A stretch of 64,000 nt of DNA, taken from assembly GCF_032854445.1 (NCBI RefSeq), contig NC_088296.1, positions 4,919,246 through 4,983,245 on the forward strand. Reading direction: 5' to 3'. This document shows, piece after piece, positions 25,801-37,800 of the stretch. Positions within the stretch are counted from its first letter, which is position 1, and every line of letters starts with the position of its first letter. The translations under genes were made by a program, and so were the position numbers. The notes under the pieces are model-generated. The model saw only the letters and a program-made list of their open reading frames with translations. It had not been told where the DNA came from and made no database searches. Source of the DNA: Liolophura sinensis. Lineage: Eukaryota; Mollusca; Polyplacophora; Chitonida; Chitonidae.

Positions 25801-28800
25801 ATTTCGTTGACAGTTTATTGGCTGATATCTGGTTAATTTTAAACGTTCTTATTGGAATTATTTAACATCCATCTTAACAAAGTCTCAGAGGACGACATCA
25901 GAGAAACCATCCTTATTGTTCAATTGGAATAAGGATTGCCTATGTCCTTTCAATACTGATGGCCACACACATTTAGTTAGTGTCCGAGATATTACTCGTT
26001 GGCATTCTGGCATAAGGTAGCCGATTGTTATTATCGATCGGCGGCCTCCGGATTTTACCGACAGCTGCCGAGTCGCTGCCAAACATGGCCTCGGCAGCCC
26101 ACACATGGCCTAGGATCGTTGTACCCCACTCAGCACATTTACTGCAAATCCTTTCCCCGCCACAAACCGATAATGAGACATAGTTCTTGGTCAAAAAGAT
26201 GTCTAATGGAACTACTGCTTTGTGCAGCGTAATTTGCATGGAATTGTCAGACTGTGTCACGAGCTTGTTAGACAGAGGCACGAGAGCTGCTGCACAATGG
26301 ACTCGTTCAAGGAGGACGGCTTGGCGTTGCTAGGCTGCATCGGAGGCCTCGGCAGGTTTTGTTAGGCGTATAGCCAGGTATGCAATATAGGATAAATGTT
26401 GACTGGGTCTGGACATGTCATGTTGATTACAGAGTGGGAGGGATGGAGTAGTAGCTGATCGGAGTGGAAACCGGAGATGTACCTTTGGAAAACCTACACG
26501 AAGGTGGGCAAGCCTGTCGACCGCTGATCCACATAGGGAACGGATGAAGGTTTAGGGTGCGGTGTGGCTCTTGTGGTCAGCGTAGGCTTAACAGGAACGT
26601 AGGTTTCGGTGCCCATATTTGCGAGGCTGGGATCAGCTAGTTGGACTTAAAGCCCCTTTTGCCGGTAAAATCCTGACTACGTCTTCATGCACTCTTAAGG
26701 CGGCGCCAGCAATTTTGAAGAGAATCAACTGTCTCTCCGCATACGCAAGCTCCCGATGCATCGATGACAAAATGTAACCAAAAGGTCACTGGCTCCCAAT
26801 TGCATCGAGAAAATGTTTCGTTGACGAGGTTTACAGCAGCGATTACCGTTCAATTTCAGACCTTTCAGTTCTTCAGTGTTAAGAATCAGTCCAGAAAAAA
26901 GCTTGGGGCATAGAGACACTGCTGAACTCTTTCGTGCTCAACTCTCTATTGTTCTAAATCCAGCAACCATATGTTACAGTGTCTGTTGGACTATCTTTTT
27001 TGCGTCACGCAAAACCTATCGGATGTTCCGAACTGGAAACTAGGCTGTCGTGAAAAATACCGTCCAAGATAGCAAGCTCAAAATTGTCTTTGTCACAGAA
27101 GCATACAGAAATAGAAGCATAACTGGTGACTGGACTTTACTCCGTTGTAGATGATGACATTTCTCGTGCTATCTGCTGACCCGCTACGTGGACAGGTATT
27201 GACCAGGTAGCCAAGCATGTTCTGTAGACGTTACAAGAAATACACTCAGAAGCACATGCAGATAGGAATCGCTTTTCGATGATTATTTGGTTTTTCAACT
27301 GAATTATACCGAAGTGATATACATGACAGAAATATGTGTATTTGTTTAAATCGTACGGAGAGACAATAACCAATTCAATCGGCACCTTCCCAGAGAACAG
27401 TTGTTCCAGGAAACTATAGCAGACGAATCATAGCGGGATTTGTATGAAGACCGATCAGGAATTCTGCGCTCTCTGCGCAAACCATTCCCCTCTTAGCTCA
27501 CCTGATGTACACCTGTCCAGCAGGGAACAGACCTTAAAGACCATGGATAACGGGGTGTTGTTGTCGTCTTTACCTGCCGATCAGCTGTACGATAGCGCCA
27601 GCGAGGACCCGCTTAACGACAGGGAGGTCCAGGTAAAGCACGCTCAGTCTGTAGCTCGTTCTCATTAAAAAGTGTTAAAACCAAGAAACAGCTTAATCAA
27701 AAACGAAAACGGAAGAATAATAAACCGAATAATAAAGAAATACATGACAATTGGACAAAAATTCGAAAACGGAGATATTTATCAAAGATAATATAGATAC
27801 AGTTATCATCAAAATGTTTAAATGAAACACCCAGAGTCAGAATGAATGAATGAATTATAAGGGTGTAAGGCCACAAGGATAGTATTTCAGTCATATTGTG
27901 GCGAGCTTATGTTAAAATCAGGAAACAGTTAAATGAAAAACGAAGACGGACGACCACGTTTAATACCAGTTAATAAAAGCAGTTAAAATTCACGAAGACT
28001 ACAATTTTTTTGAAAAACGTAGTATGGGTATTGTGTACAAATTGTTTGTTATGATGTAGGGCAATAGCGTTTAAATAATTTGAGTCTACGTTAAATATCA
28101 GCTCATGATATCTTTAATTTCGTGTAAATTGTAGAAAACACCTTATGCTTAGAATGCAAAATTGAAAAGGTCGACAAAGCTATTTTAGAGACGTTCAAGG
28201 CGCAAAAAATATTATTATTATAATTTCCATAACATAAGATTGTCATGTCCTTGATTTAACTTCTTAAGCAATCATATTTGAGGCCTCATATAGATATATG
28301 TATTACTGTAAGTGAGTACAACTCGCCGCATTAATGTTGCATCAGGGTAGGTTCGTGGTTACGGTTAAATGGCTAAAAAAGGCACATTTTTCCCGTTGTA
28401 AATTTTTACAAAATTATTTTAATTCAAAATTATAAGAAATATTGAGTAGAATTTGGTTTAATTCAAAAACAGAAGTCATGAAAAATTCTAGAGGTCGTCG
28501 GTAAACTCGAATAAAAAAAATTTATATAAATAAATCACCTGTAGAGATTTGGACACCTTGTAGTTAAGTGCTTTCATACCCGGCTGAGCCACCCAATGCT
28601 TTATAGCCTGGAGTTTGTTCTGTATTCGAAATGCAGCACTAGCCTCAAACCAGTGGTGGTAATATCTGTAGTGCAATCACTGGAGTATAACCCAGTTTAC
28701 ATCTCTCAACGGTTAACATTTGAGGTATTTTCCTGAACGGCAGAATTTATTTATTTATTAAATTGGGTGATAACGCCGTACACAGTGATATTTTATTTAG

Positions 28801-31800
28801 CCAACGACGGTAGGATTTATGTGCAGAAGATACCGCCCTAGTCATGGCATCTCTCCAGTGGCACTTGATTGGCCACGTCATATAAATCCCACATACCGCT
28901 AACGGAAATACCATTTTGAAAGAAAATAAAGACAAAGACTATGGTGAGCTTGTAAATCCTTTCCCTCCTTAAATACTACAGTTCACTCTTTTGTTTCATA
29001 TAGTGTATAGACCCACACTCTTGGTTGTGTGTGTGAGTGTGTAAAAACCTCAGGCACTGAAGCGCCACAGTGCTTCAATGTTGGTTCAACGTTGCTTCAA
29101 TGTTGCTCGTCAGTGATTCTCACTCCTAAATAAAAAATGGAATAAGAATAAATCAAGAAATGCCACGAGAAACATGCATAAACAACTCAGCAGCTACTGA
29201 TGGACATTCGAATAAGGATGACCACAACTGTTTTAGAACTTTATGACTTCGTTTGATTTGGGAAACTACATTTAAACTGATGGCTCTTTTTCTGCCATTT
29301 TATTTCGCCATAGGCACACAAGTGAAAATCTTAACTAACTACAAGTGGTCGAAGACTTAAATCATCATTCATATTCACGAGGCTTCTGACCAATGAGGTC
29401 ACAGATTCGAATCCAACTATTGTTCTGACCAATGAGGTCACAGATTCGAATCCAACTATTGTTTGATCCAGTTTAACTTAGGAAGTTTGCCCGATGTCGT
29501 ATCTGCATTCCGCTTTCTTCCAAACGTAATCGCCGTCATACGAGTTAAAAATGTGTTTGTTTTTTTTTGCAAATTAATCACAACAATATTGACAAGAACT
29601 GAAGGCTGCGGGATGGTGGTTGAGTTTAGCGCATTACAGACTTGAAGATACATTTTTCTAAAGCATTTTTGCTGTTTTCGTTTAAAATTTCTCATCCAAT
29701 ACTTATATCCTTACAAAAATAACTACAGCTGGAAAGGAAAAAAATCCAAAAAAAATATTGAAAAGATCAAATTAGCTATTAGCCTAACGCAAAGATAAAC
29801 GACAGCAATTTAATTGTCCAGAGTAATTTGCTATTATTTAAGCATTTACACGGACAGTTAGGATAAAACCTTGTCTGAGCTAAAACAAAAATAGGCAGTG
29901 TCTTACTGATTACGTGTGACCATTTGCCAGCTATAACACTGTCGTCGCTGCTCTGGCTTTACTCTCTATGCTGTCCATATTTAATTACAGTACATTGGTA
30001 TACCATTCATAACCCGTAAAGGATCGTACGAAGTAAATAATAGCAATCTGTGGGCCGAAACAGACATTCGTATACCAACCGTTAACCAAAATGGACATTT
30101 GAAGTTAATAATCACAAGACAAGTTTCAATGACGACGTTCAAAACAAACCACCTAACAACTAAGAAACGAAGAAAGTATATGTAGTATGGTATACGGAAT
30201 TAGGATGGATTCACTCAAAGAGAAGCCTTTAGTGCTAATGGAAATACTGCAGTTAAGTCCTAATTCAGCACGATCAGCAGGCTTAAGCGGAACTAGACAC
30301 AAACATGAAACCTGAGTGCCAGAGATTCTGAACGCTGTTTTCCAAAAGACCAGTTCCCAAAGGAATATGTAAGCAATAATATAAGGAAATATTATATAAA
30401 TGATGTTTGTGAAGACAGGCGATATTCTAGACATGACCTGAAGAATTGGAATAAAAGAATATTTAAGCATTTACCTGCACAAATCCGATGAAACCCAAAC
30501 AGGAAAATTGACAAGAGCCATATTTCACCGGTTACGTGTGATAATTGGCCAGTTATCGCGCTGACGTCCCTGCTCTGGTTTTACCCTCTGTGCTGTGAGT
30601 CTATCACACTGTCGTCCATGCTCTGGTTTTACTCTCTATGCTGTGCGTCTATCACACTGTCGTCCATGCTCTGGTTTTACTCTCTGTGCTGTGAGTCTAT
30701 CACACTGTCGTCCATGCTCTGGTTTCACTTTCGTGCTGTGCGTCTATCACACTGACTTCACTGCTCTGGTTTTACTTTCTGTGCTGTGAGTCTATCACAC
30801 TGTCGTCCATGCTCTGGTTTTACTTTCTGTGCTGTGAGTCTATCACACTGTCGTCCCTGTTCTGGTTTTACTCTCTGTGCTGTGAGTCTTTTATCATATC
30901 AAGTTCAAATTTCAAACCGGTAATCCATGAATAATTCCCAGCCCACTGCCTGTTCTTGTAAAAATAGGTCCGTGTATTTCCAATCATCGAGTTGTAGTTG
31001 TCATGTTTTTGCAATGTATGTTGGATAAGAATATACTGACCAAGTGTTCAAGCCCAGTCTGGTTCATCACTTCCTTGGTCATAAAGTGCAAAGTACTACA
31101 GTATTCCATGTGGGCCATTTTGCCCTGATTGATAACCGTTGTTGTTGTGGTAGAGGAAAGCCTCTAATGATGGATGGCTTGTCTTCGTCTTTCCGAAAGG
31201 TCATAGATATCATAGAGGTGATCAAAAGACCGAAGCACTTACACATTTAGGCATTACTAAGAGGCTCAGGGCAGGTGCAGCTACACTCGAAACTATTTAT
31301 GGGGCTGGTGTTGGGGTAATAAGAGGCGATTGGGTTGTGGCTACACCAGGTTGACACTTGCACTATTAATGTTATGGTTTTGATAATCTGACCCCTAGTC
31401 GAATAGTTTACTCAGTGCCGAGGTAACATGTGACAGAGAGCTTGGATCAAACCATGTCGGGTCATACCAAAGAGTTTAAAAATGACACCAGTTGCTGCCT
31501 TGCTTTGCGCTCAGTACTGAGCGGCTAGAGCAAGGAAACAGGGCAGGTTGGCCCGGTGTCAGTATAATGTGACTGGGTGGAGTGTCATGTCTGGTGTTTA
31601 GGCATGATACTTCAGTCGTGGCAGTACTTTGGCGGCATGAACTCCCACAAGGAGACACAGTATATGCCATGCAGATAATGGATCCTCGTTGTCATATGAC
31701 GGAAAAATTTTTGAGTACGACGCAAAACCTCAAGCATACACACATACATGCGTATGACAGATTGTTTGACCATAGCCAATCGAATGAACAGAACAAATTT

Positions 31801-34800
31801 AGAAGGCCCTTTCCAATTGTATCGCCGCAAATCCTTAGACATCAACATTCAAGCAAGGAAGATTAGCATTCAAATTACAATGATCCTAAGATCAGCTCCT
31901 AATCGCTATGACAGCTAGGCCCTTTGATACAGTAATACTGAAAAACGTTCACTTTCGTGTACATTCAAAATAAAATAATTATTAATTATTTTATTATTCC
32001 ACAGAAATATTTGGAGGTTTTCTTTTAATAATTATCTATGTTTGTTTTGATAAATCCAGCAAAATAGTCTGCTGTAAGGTCACTGATGATCATTGTCACT
32101 AACCAAGAGTTCAAACCTAGCTCCAAGTGGCTCTGATAGCCCTTAAGGCGACAAGTCCTGACGAGGGTAAAATGGAGTAATGGAGTACTTTGTCAACAGT
32201 ACATTTTACAGCGGTTCTGAATGTTATTTTTAAATCAGCTTTGCCCTGAATGAAGTTTTTCTTGAGCAAAATTTATCCACCAGACTGTTTACGTGAAATG
32301 CTAGTGATATGATATGGAATTTATGCCTGGAATATTCATTGCATGCCCGGCATCATTGAAAACTGATGACCTCTTTTCTCTTGTGTGTTGTCGGCTTTAT
32401 TTCTTATTTGTATAATTTCTTACATACCTTTGTCTTTGGGAGTTAGTGTTAAACGTTGTTTTGGAAATGGATCTTGCGATTATCGACTTGGAACGCCTTT
32501 TACGGACTACGAATGGTATATGAATGTCGAACTTGACGCTTATATTTACCATTTGGAGAAAGACACATGACATCCGATCAATGTTTGTAACCCATGAAAA
32601 GCGAAAAGTAAACTTTGATCTCTACAAATCTGATACAGTTAGGGAGAAGGTAAAAATAATAGTCAGTAGTGAGAGGGTGAGTGAGTGAGTGAGAGGGTGA
32701 GTGAGTGAGTGAGAGGGTGAGTGAGTGAGTGAGAGGGTGAGTGAGTGAGTGAGAGGGTGAGTGAGTGAGTGCTTGGGGTTTAACGTCGTACTCAACTATT
32801 TTTCAGTCATATGACGACGAAGGAATCCTTAGGGCGCATGTAAGGTGCCTCCTTGTTGCAGGACGGGTTTCCACCGCTCTTTTATCTAGTGCTGCTTCAC
32901 TGAGACGACTTAAGCAATTCTACTGATACGGTTCGACCAGTTCTTTCATTATCCCCTTCATGCTGAGTGCCAAACGAGGAAGTTACAACTTCCCCTTTTA
33001 AGGTCTTGGGGGCGATCCGCCCTATGAATGAAACTGGATCTAATGCCCCCCAAGTGGGTGCTCTACCAACTGTGCTATCGGGGCCGGTCAGTCAGTAGTA
33101 AGATACCAGAGCAGGCCTTGCAGAAATATCCAAGTTAACCTGCTTCTACCTAAGCCACTATGCTGGGCGGTGTGGGGGCGTGTAATTTGCTACTAAATAA
33201 GCATTTACATGAGGAGTTAGATTAAAACCCCAAATGAGGTAAACTGTCAAGAGGCCGGATATCACCGGTAAGGCAAGACCATTTGCAAATTTTCACACTG
33301 TCGTCGCTGCTGTGTTTTTTAAGTTTTTTTTTCGGGACTCGCTATGTTGTCGTCTTTTATATTTGGTAGGTGGGTAACATTCTGAACTCTGACGTGGATG
33401 CCCATAGGTATACATGTGTTTAATCTTTAATGACTCCAATATCTTTTCGCTGTAACATTATACCGTGTGACGTCAGTGTTACAAATTAACAAGCGGATTG
33501 TTTTCTCTGATCGTCTTCTACTGTTTTTTTTTCAGGGAATTATCACCCCGGAAGAGATGGCGATAGCGGATCAGACTACCGAGCCCAAGATAAGACAGCT
33601 CTTGACGTTTATTAAGTGGGCAGCGACAAAGACGGAAGATGGCGCTGCACATGGCGCCTCCAGGCGGCGGGCATACGTACCAAGCTCAGAAAGCATCGAC
33701 AGGATGACTAAAAGCTGCTCTGTGAAAGGGAACGGACTTATGATGGGTGTTGTGGGGAAGAGGTGCAAGTTTTACGTTTATACTGAGCCACATGCGATGC
33801 TTGACCTACAGATAGAGATCAAGGGTCCGCGCAACGAAATCTGCAGCGAAAAAATCATGAGTATCTATCCCACGAGGCGAATGTCTCAGCTGTTGAGCGC
33901 TACCGACGTCAACGTCATTACATCGAACGATGTCAAGTACGTCGATGACGGTAAAGGCAACGCATACTTTCGACAGAAAAGCATCGAGAACGTGGATGAG
34001 GAAGAGAAAAAAATTCCGTTTGATTATCAAAGCCTTGGTAAGGGAAAATATGTTGTCAGCTACGTTCCACGTAGTTCGGGAGAACATAGGGTAAGCGTGG
34101 TTTCTCATGGTAACCACATTCCAGGAAGCCCGTTCACTGCAAAGATTGCAGAATCTGTCGGGCATCTTGAAAAACAGTTCTCAAGGGAACGCCGAGCAGG
34201 GATTTTCTTTGGGAAATGTTCAGATTCTGTGGACTCCGGGCGATCAATCGATTCTTTCGAAAGAGACAATCCTCCGGATCCGTCGTATTTTAGTGTACCC
34301 AGAACGACTTGCTCCACTCCGGTGACGCACCAGCAGAGCATGGGAACGCTGACCCGAACGGTCGGTGTGAACGGGCGACTCTCAAAACAAGGAACTGTGA
34401 CCCGGAGAAGGGTGTTACGGAGAGTGGTGACACGAGGCGGGAATGAAGTTTCACTAGACGATTCTGGGAGGTATACAGCGTTTAACAGACAAACTGCCTT
34501 GTCAACTTCCACCAGCTCTGCTAAAACATCTGCCCCTCAACTTTCTGCTAAAAACTCCAAGGCTGGTGCTTCGTTGGAAGTGCCAGAGACAATGACGAAG
34601 AAAATGGCTGAAAAATGTCCACCTGTAGCTTCCGATCAGAGAGCTAGAGAAGAGTCAGAGATGACAGATAATAAGCAGAATAATAAAAATAAAAGTGGCA
34701 GTACAAATGACAAAGACGAATCTGTTCGGCGGCACGGGATAGACCATACTTTGCGAAATTCGAAATTAACTGAGGGATGTTGTGCCCAAACGGAGTCTTA

Positions 34801-37800
34801 TGCTCAGTCAATGGTGAATTCTGCAATGCAGTCTGCGTATGATTCTCTTCACAAAAGACGGTACTCTAGGCAGAAATGTATCGATTTTTCGGAATGGAAT
34901 TTCAACGAAATTAAAGATGATGATAAATCAAATGTGACAGATGGACAGGAAGATCCCTTTGAAACTAAATTGGATACTGTGGAAGGAAATTATATTTTGT
35001 CAGGAAACACGATGTCGTCCAATATTTCTTCTGAACATACGAGCGCTGGTGAAACTGCTAAATGCAGTAATGGCACTTCCCATTTGGACACAAAATCTGG
35101 AAATGAAGTCGTCCTCCAACATGAAAAACTTAGGTTGGACAACGCCATTTTCAGCTCCCAGACGATAAACAAAAATTCAATAAATTCAACAAATTCCAGG
35201 AATGAAGTATCAGAATCATCATTGGAAAGGTCCTTGGAGACTTCAAAGACAGCCTCAGAGGATATAAAAGGTAAACCCGAAGAGCCTGGTGAATCTGAAG
35301 ACAGAAAACTACTTAAGCAAATATCCACCTCCACAAAGAGCCCGCCAGGCAGCCCGTCTTTAAAACTTCTCCAGTCTCAGAGCTTGAACAAAGTGTGTTA
35401 TTACATCAGTCAAAGGGCTATCACTCACTCAATGCGGAGTCTGCCGTCTCAGGCTTCCGAGAGCAATTTACTAGTGATTACTACCGATAACGACTCTGCT
35501 TCTACACAAAGAGGACGAATCATGGCAATGTCTGAACAGCCCTCTTTGGAAGTCGTTGATGAATCCAATACTGCACTCAGTGATAATATTGTCTTTGTTC
35601 AAGCAGAGGATGATGTCCTGAAAAGCTCAACACTAGGTGAAAGTATGAGAACGACTGGCGGGCTGGACCGATTGAGCAGTACCGACACCACGACGGCGGT
35701 GATAGTCCTGCCAACGACTAACAGGCGTAGGGGGAGTCTCATTAGGCAGGATGTGACGCTGCTGCAAAAGTTAAGCGAAGAGTCCTCTGCAGGGAGTGAG
35801 AAATCTCTCTTGAAAGAAAATCAGCTGACGGGGGATGGTAGTGTAAGTGTACATGGCGAAGAACTAAGCTCATGTTTTTCTGGTAACGAAGCAAGGAGCA
35901 AAGACGATTCGATAGAAGAAAAGGTACAAACCCCGGCCTCCGGTGGCAAGGTAACGAAAAAAGGCGATGAGGAAAAAGTGACTGTAAGTCCGCCGGGAAA
36001 CATCACGCAAGAAACAGCAACGCCTCTAGGTCGTGACACATCTTCAAGTCAAAAAGAGAGACAGTTATCGTGGAGTTTAGAAAAGGGCAGTCGACAGCAA
36101 CGCAATGGAAACGAACTCACAAAAGCAGATAAACACTGTTCGAATCGTTTCGATTGCGAGACTTTAGCAACGACAACGCCCCGCTCACTGTCTGTCAACT
36201 CAACGACACAGTCTGCCTTCACTCGCCAAAATCAACAGTCTTCAGTGTACTCTGGCCACCGAGATGAGGGTTTTAACACTATTGTTGACATAAGCTCTGA
36301 TGCGCCGAGCTCACCAACCTGGTATTCCTCTCAAATGTTCATTCGTATTCCGACACCAAAGATAGACAAATGGACGCAGATAACGTACGAGGAAATCAAG
36401 CTGGAGACAGGCTGGGTGTCGCCTAGATCAACTGCGAGACAGAGAAAGACGTACAGACAGTCTGGTCAGGTGCAGGTGAATATGGAACCCGAAGAAGCTT
36501 TTCCCATAGACGCTGCGACCCGATGCATACCCCCTGAGGGTGGCGGAGCACGGAGTCCGTTGAGTGTGTGGTACGGGGACAACCTGCCTCAGATCGTCTA
36601 CGAGCCGGCGTCAGAAGCGACGGAGTCCAACAGTTTCATTGGAAGCGACCACAGTCATTACGACGTCCATCAGTGGCTTCAAGACAACCGTGAGGAGATG
36701 TGTGGTCTGCAACCTGTGCGCCAGTCTACGGTGGAGACGGTGGATAGCGGAATCGCTGACAGCAGGTGCTCTTCTCCCGGTCGACTCTGGCGACGGCAAC
36801 ACCACAGTAGTCGTAATCCCAATGGACATAAACCAGTTTGTCGTCACCCGTACCGAGGCCAAATCGAACTAGACCCGAGGCTTCTGCGAAGTGCAAGTAA
36901 TAGTCCGTCCGGAGACGAGGAAAAGGAGAATCAGTATCGCAGAATGCAAAGGAAAAATCACAGCACTTCTGGTTCGCAAAGGCAAATCTGGAGGACGACT
37001 TCAGATGGAAAACGGGCGCGCAAATCAAAACACTGCCCAGAGGATTCGTGCAGCCTTTCCGACACGGAACTGTGTAAGTGCTCTTCTCCGGGTCGAGGCG
37101 GTCAGTATTCTAGTTGCTGTTCGCGGGAAGAAAAGCAGCTGCCGGGTACGAGAAATCGAGACAAGCTCGGCCACAAAAATGACAAAAAGGAGCGGAGAAA
37201 TACCGAGCATCACCGTAAATCTGAACAACAAAAGAAGAAGGAAATCACTGGAACTGGGATGACCGCTAGTCAAAGCAGGAAGATGAAGTTTCGCCGACGA
37301 TCTTTTGCGCTTGTTGATTCAGACAGTCAATGTTCGGCAGACAAAGATTATGTTGACTCCAGTCCGATGGTGTGTGCATCTAAGAACAGACAGGACGAAG
37401 AATCGTCTTCGATGAGTTTGACATCTGCGTGCCCACCAGACGTATGCGACATCTCAGCCCGCCGTCGTTCTTATGGAGGAACACCAACTGCAAGAAAGAG
37501 AGAGATACCAATGCAGAGGTCATCAACTTTAAACGAGGAGTCCTACTACGGCTTCGGTTTGTCTTTGAGCCACAGAGATGACTTACTCAGCCAGATAAAC
37601 AGCTTTAGTAACTTGTACGAGAAACACGTCGAGTCGGACGGCGTAGAGATAAAACGCGAAATTACTACACAGGAGAACGATTCATCGACGTCGCCAAGTG
37701 GTCGGCAGAGCAATCTCGGTGCTTGGGAGGCTGGGGATTCCCCGAGTGAGTTTATCCTCACCGGCGACTCCGACTTCCTCGAAGGTTCGCCTTCATCTGA

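Larger units (their letters stand above)
17638..33535 (+). other. 15.9-kb intron of the filamin-like gene
   Basis: This lies between donor GTGAGT at 17638 and acceptor TTTTTTTTCAG ending at 33535. It contains SINE fragments, dispersed repeats, simple repeats (a TTGA tract at 18128-18185, poly-G near 19125 and 22287), and the candidate alternative first exon at 27444-27632. Other open frames here are short, repeat-derived, or without recognisable content. Confidence 0.8.

Noticed and set aside
27497-27632. Internal exon between the two CH-domain exons
   Set aside because: Its length (136 nt) and frame do not fit between a phase-0 donor and a phase-0 acceptor, and it would split the CH domain. 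It fits better as an alternative first exon.
32385-32570. 61-codon frame beginning MLSALFLICIISYIPLSLG, like a secreted Cys-containing peptide
   Set aside because: The same DNA motif recurs in diverged form near 18990 and 38810, so the frame probably lies in an old repeat. There is no Kozak or splice support.
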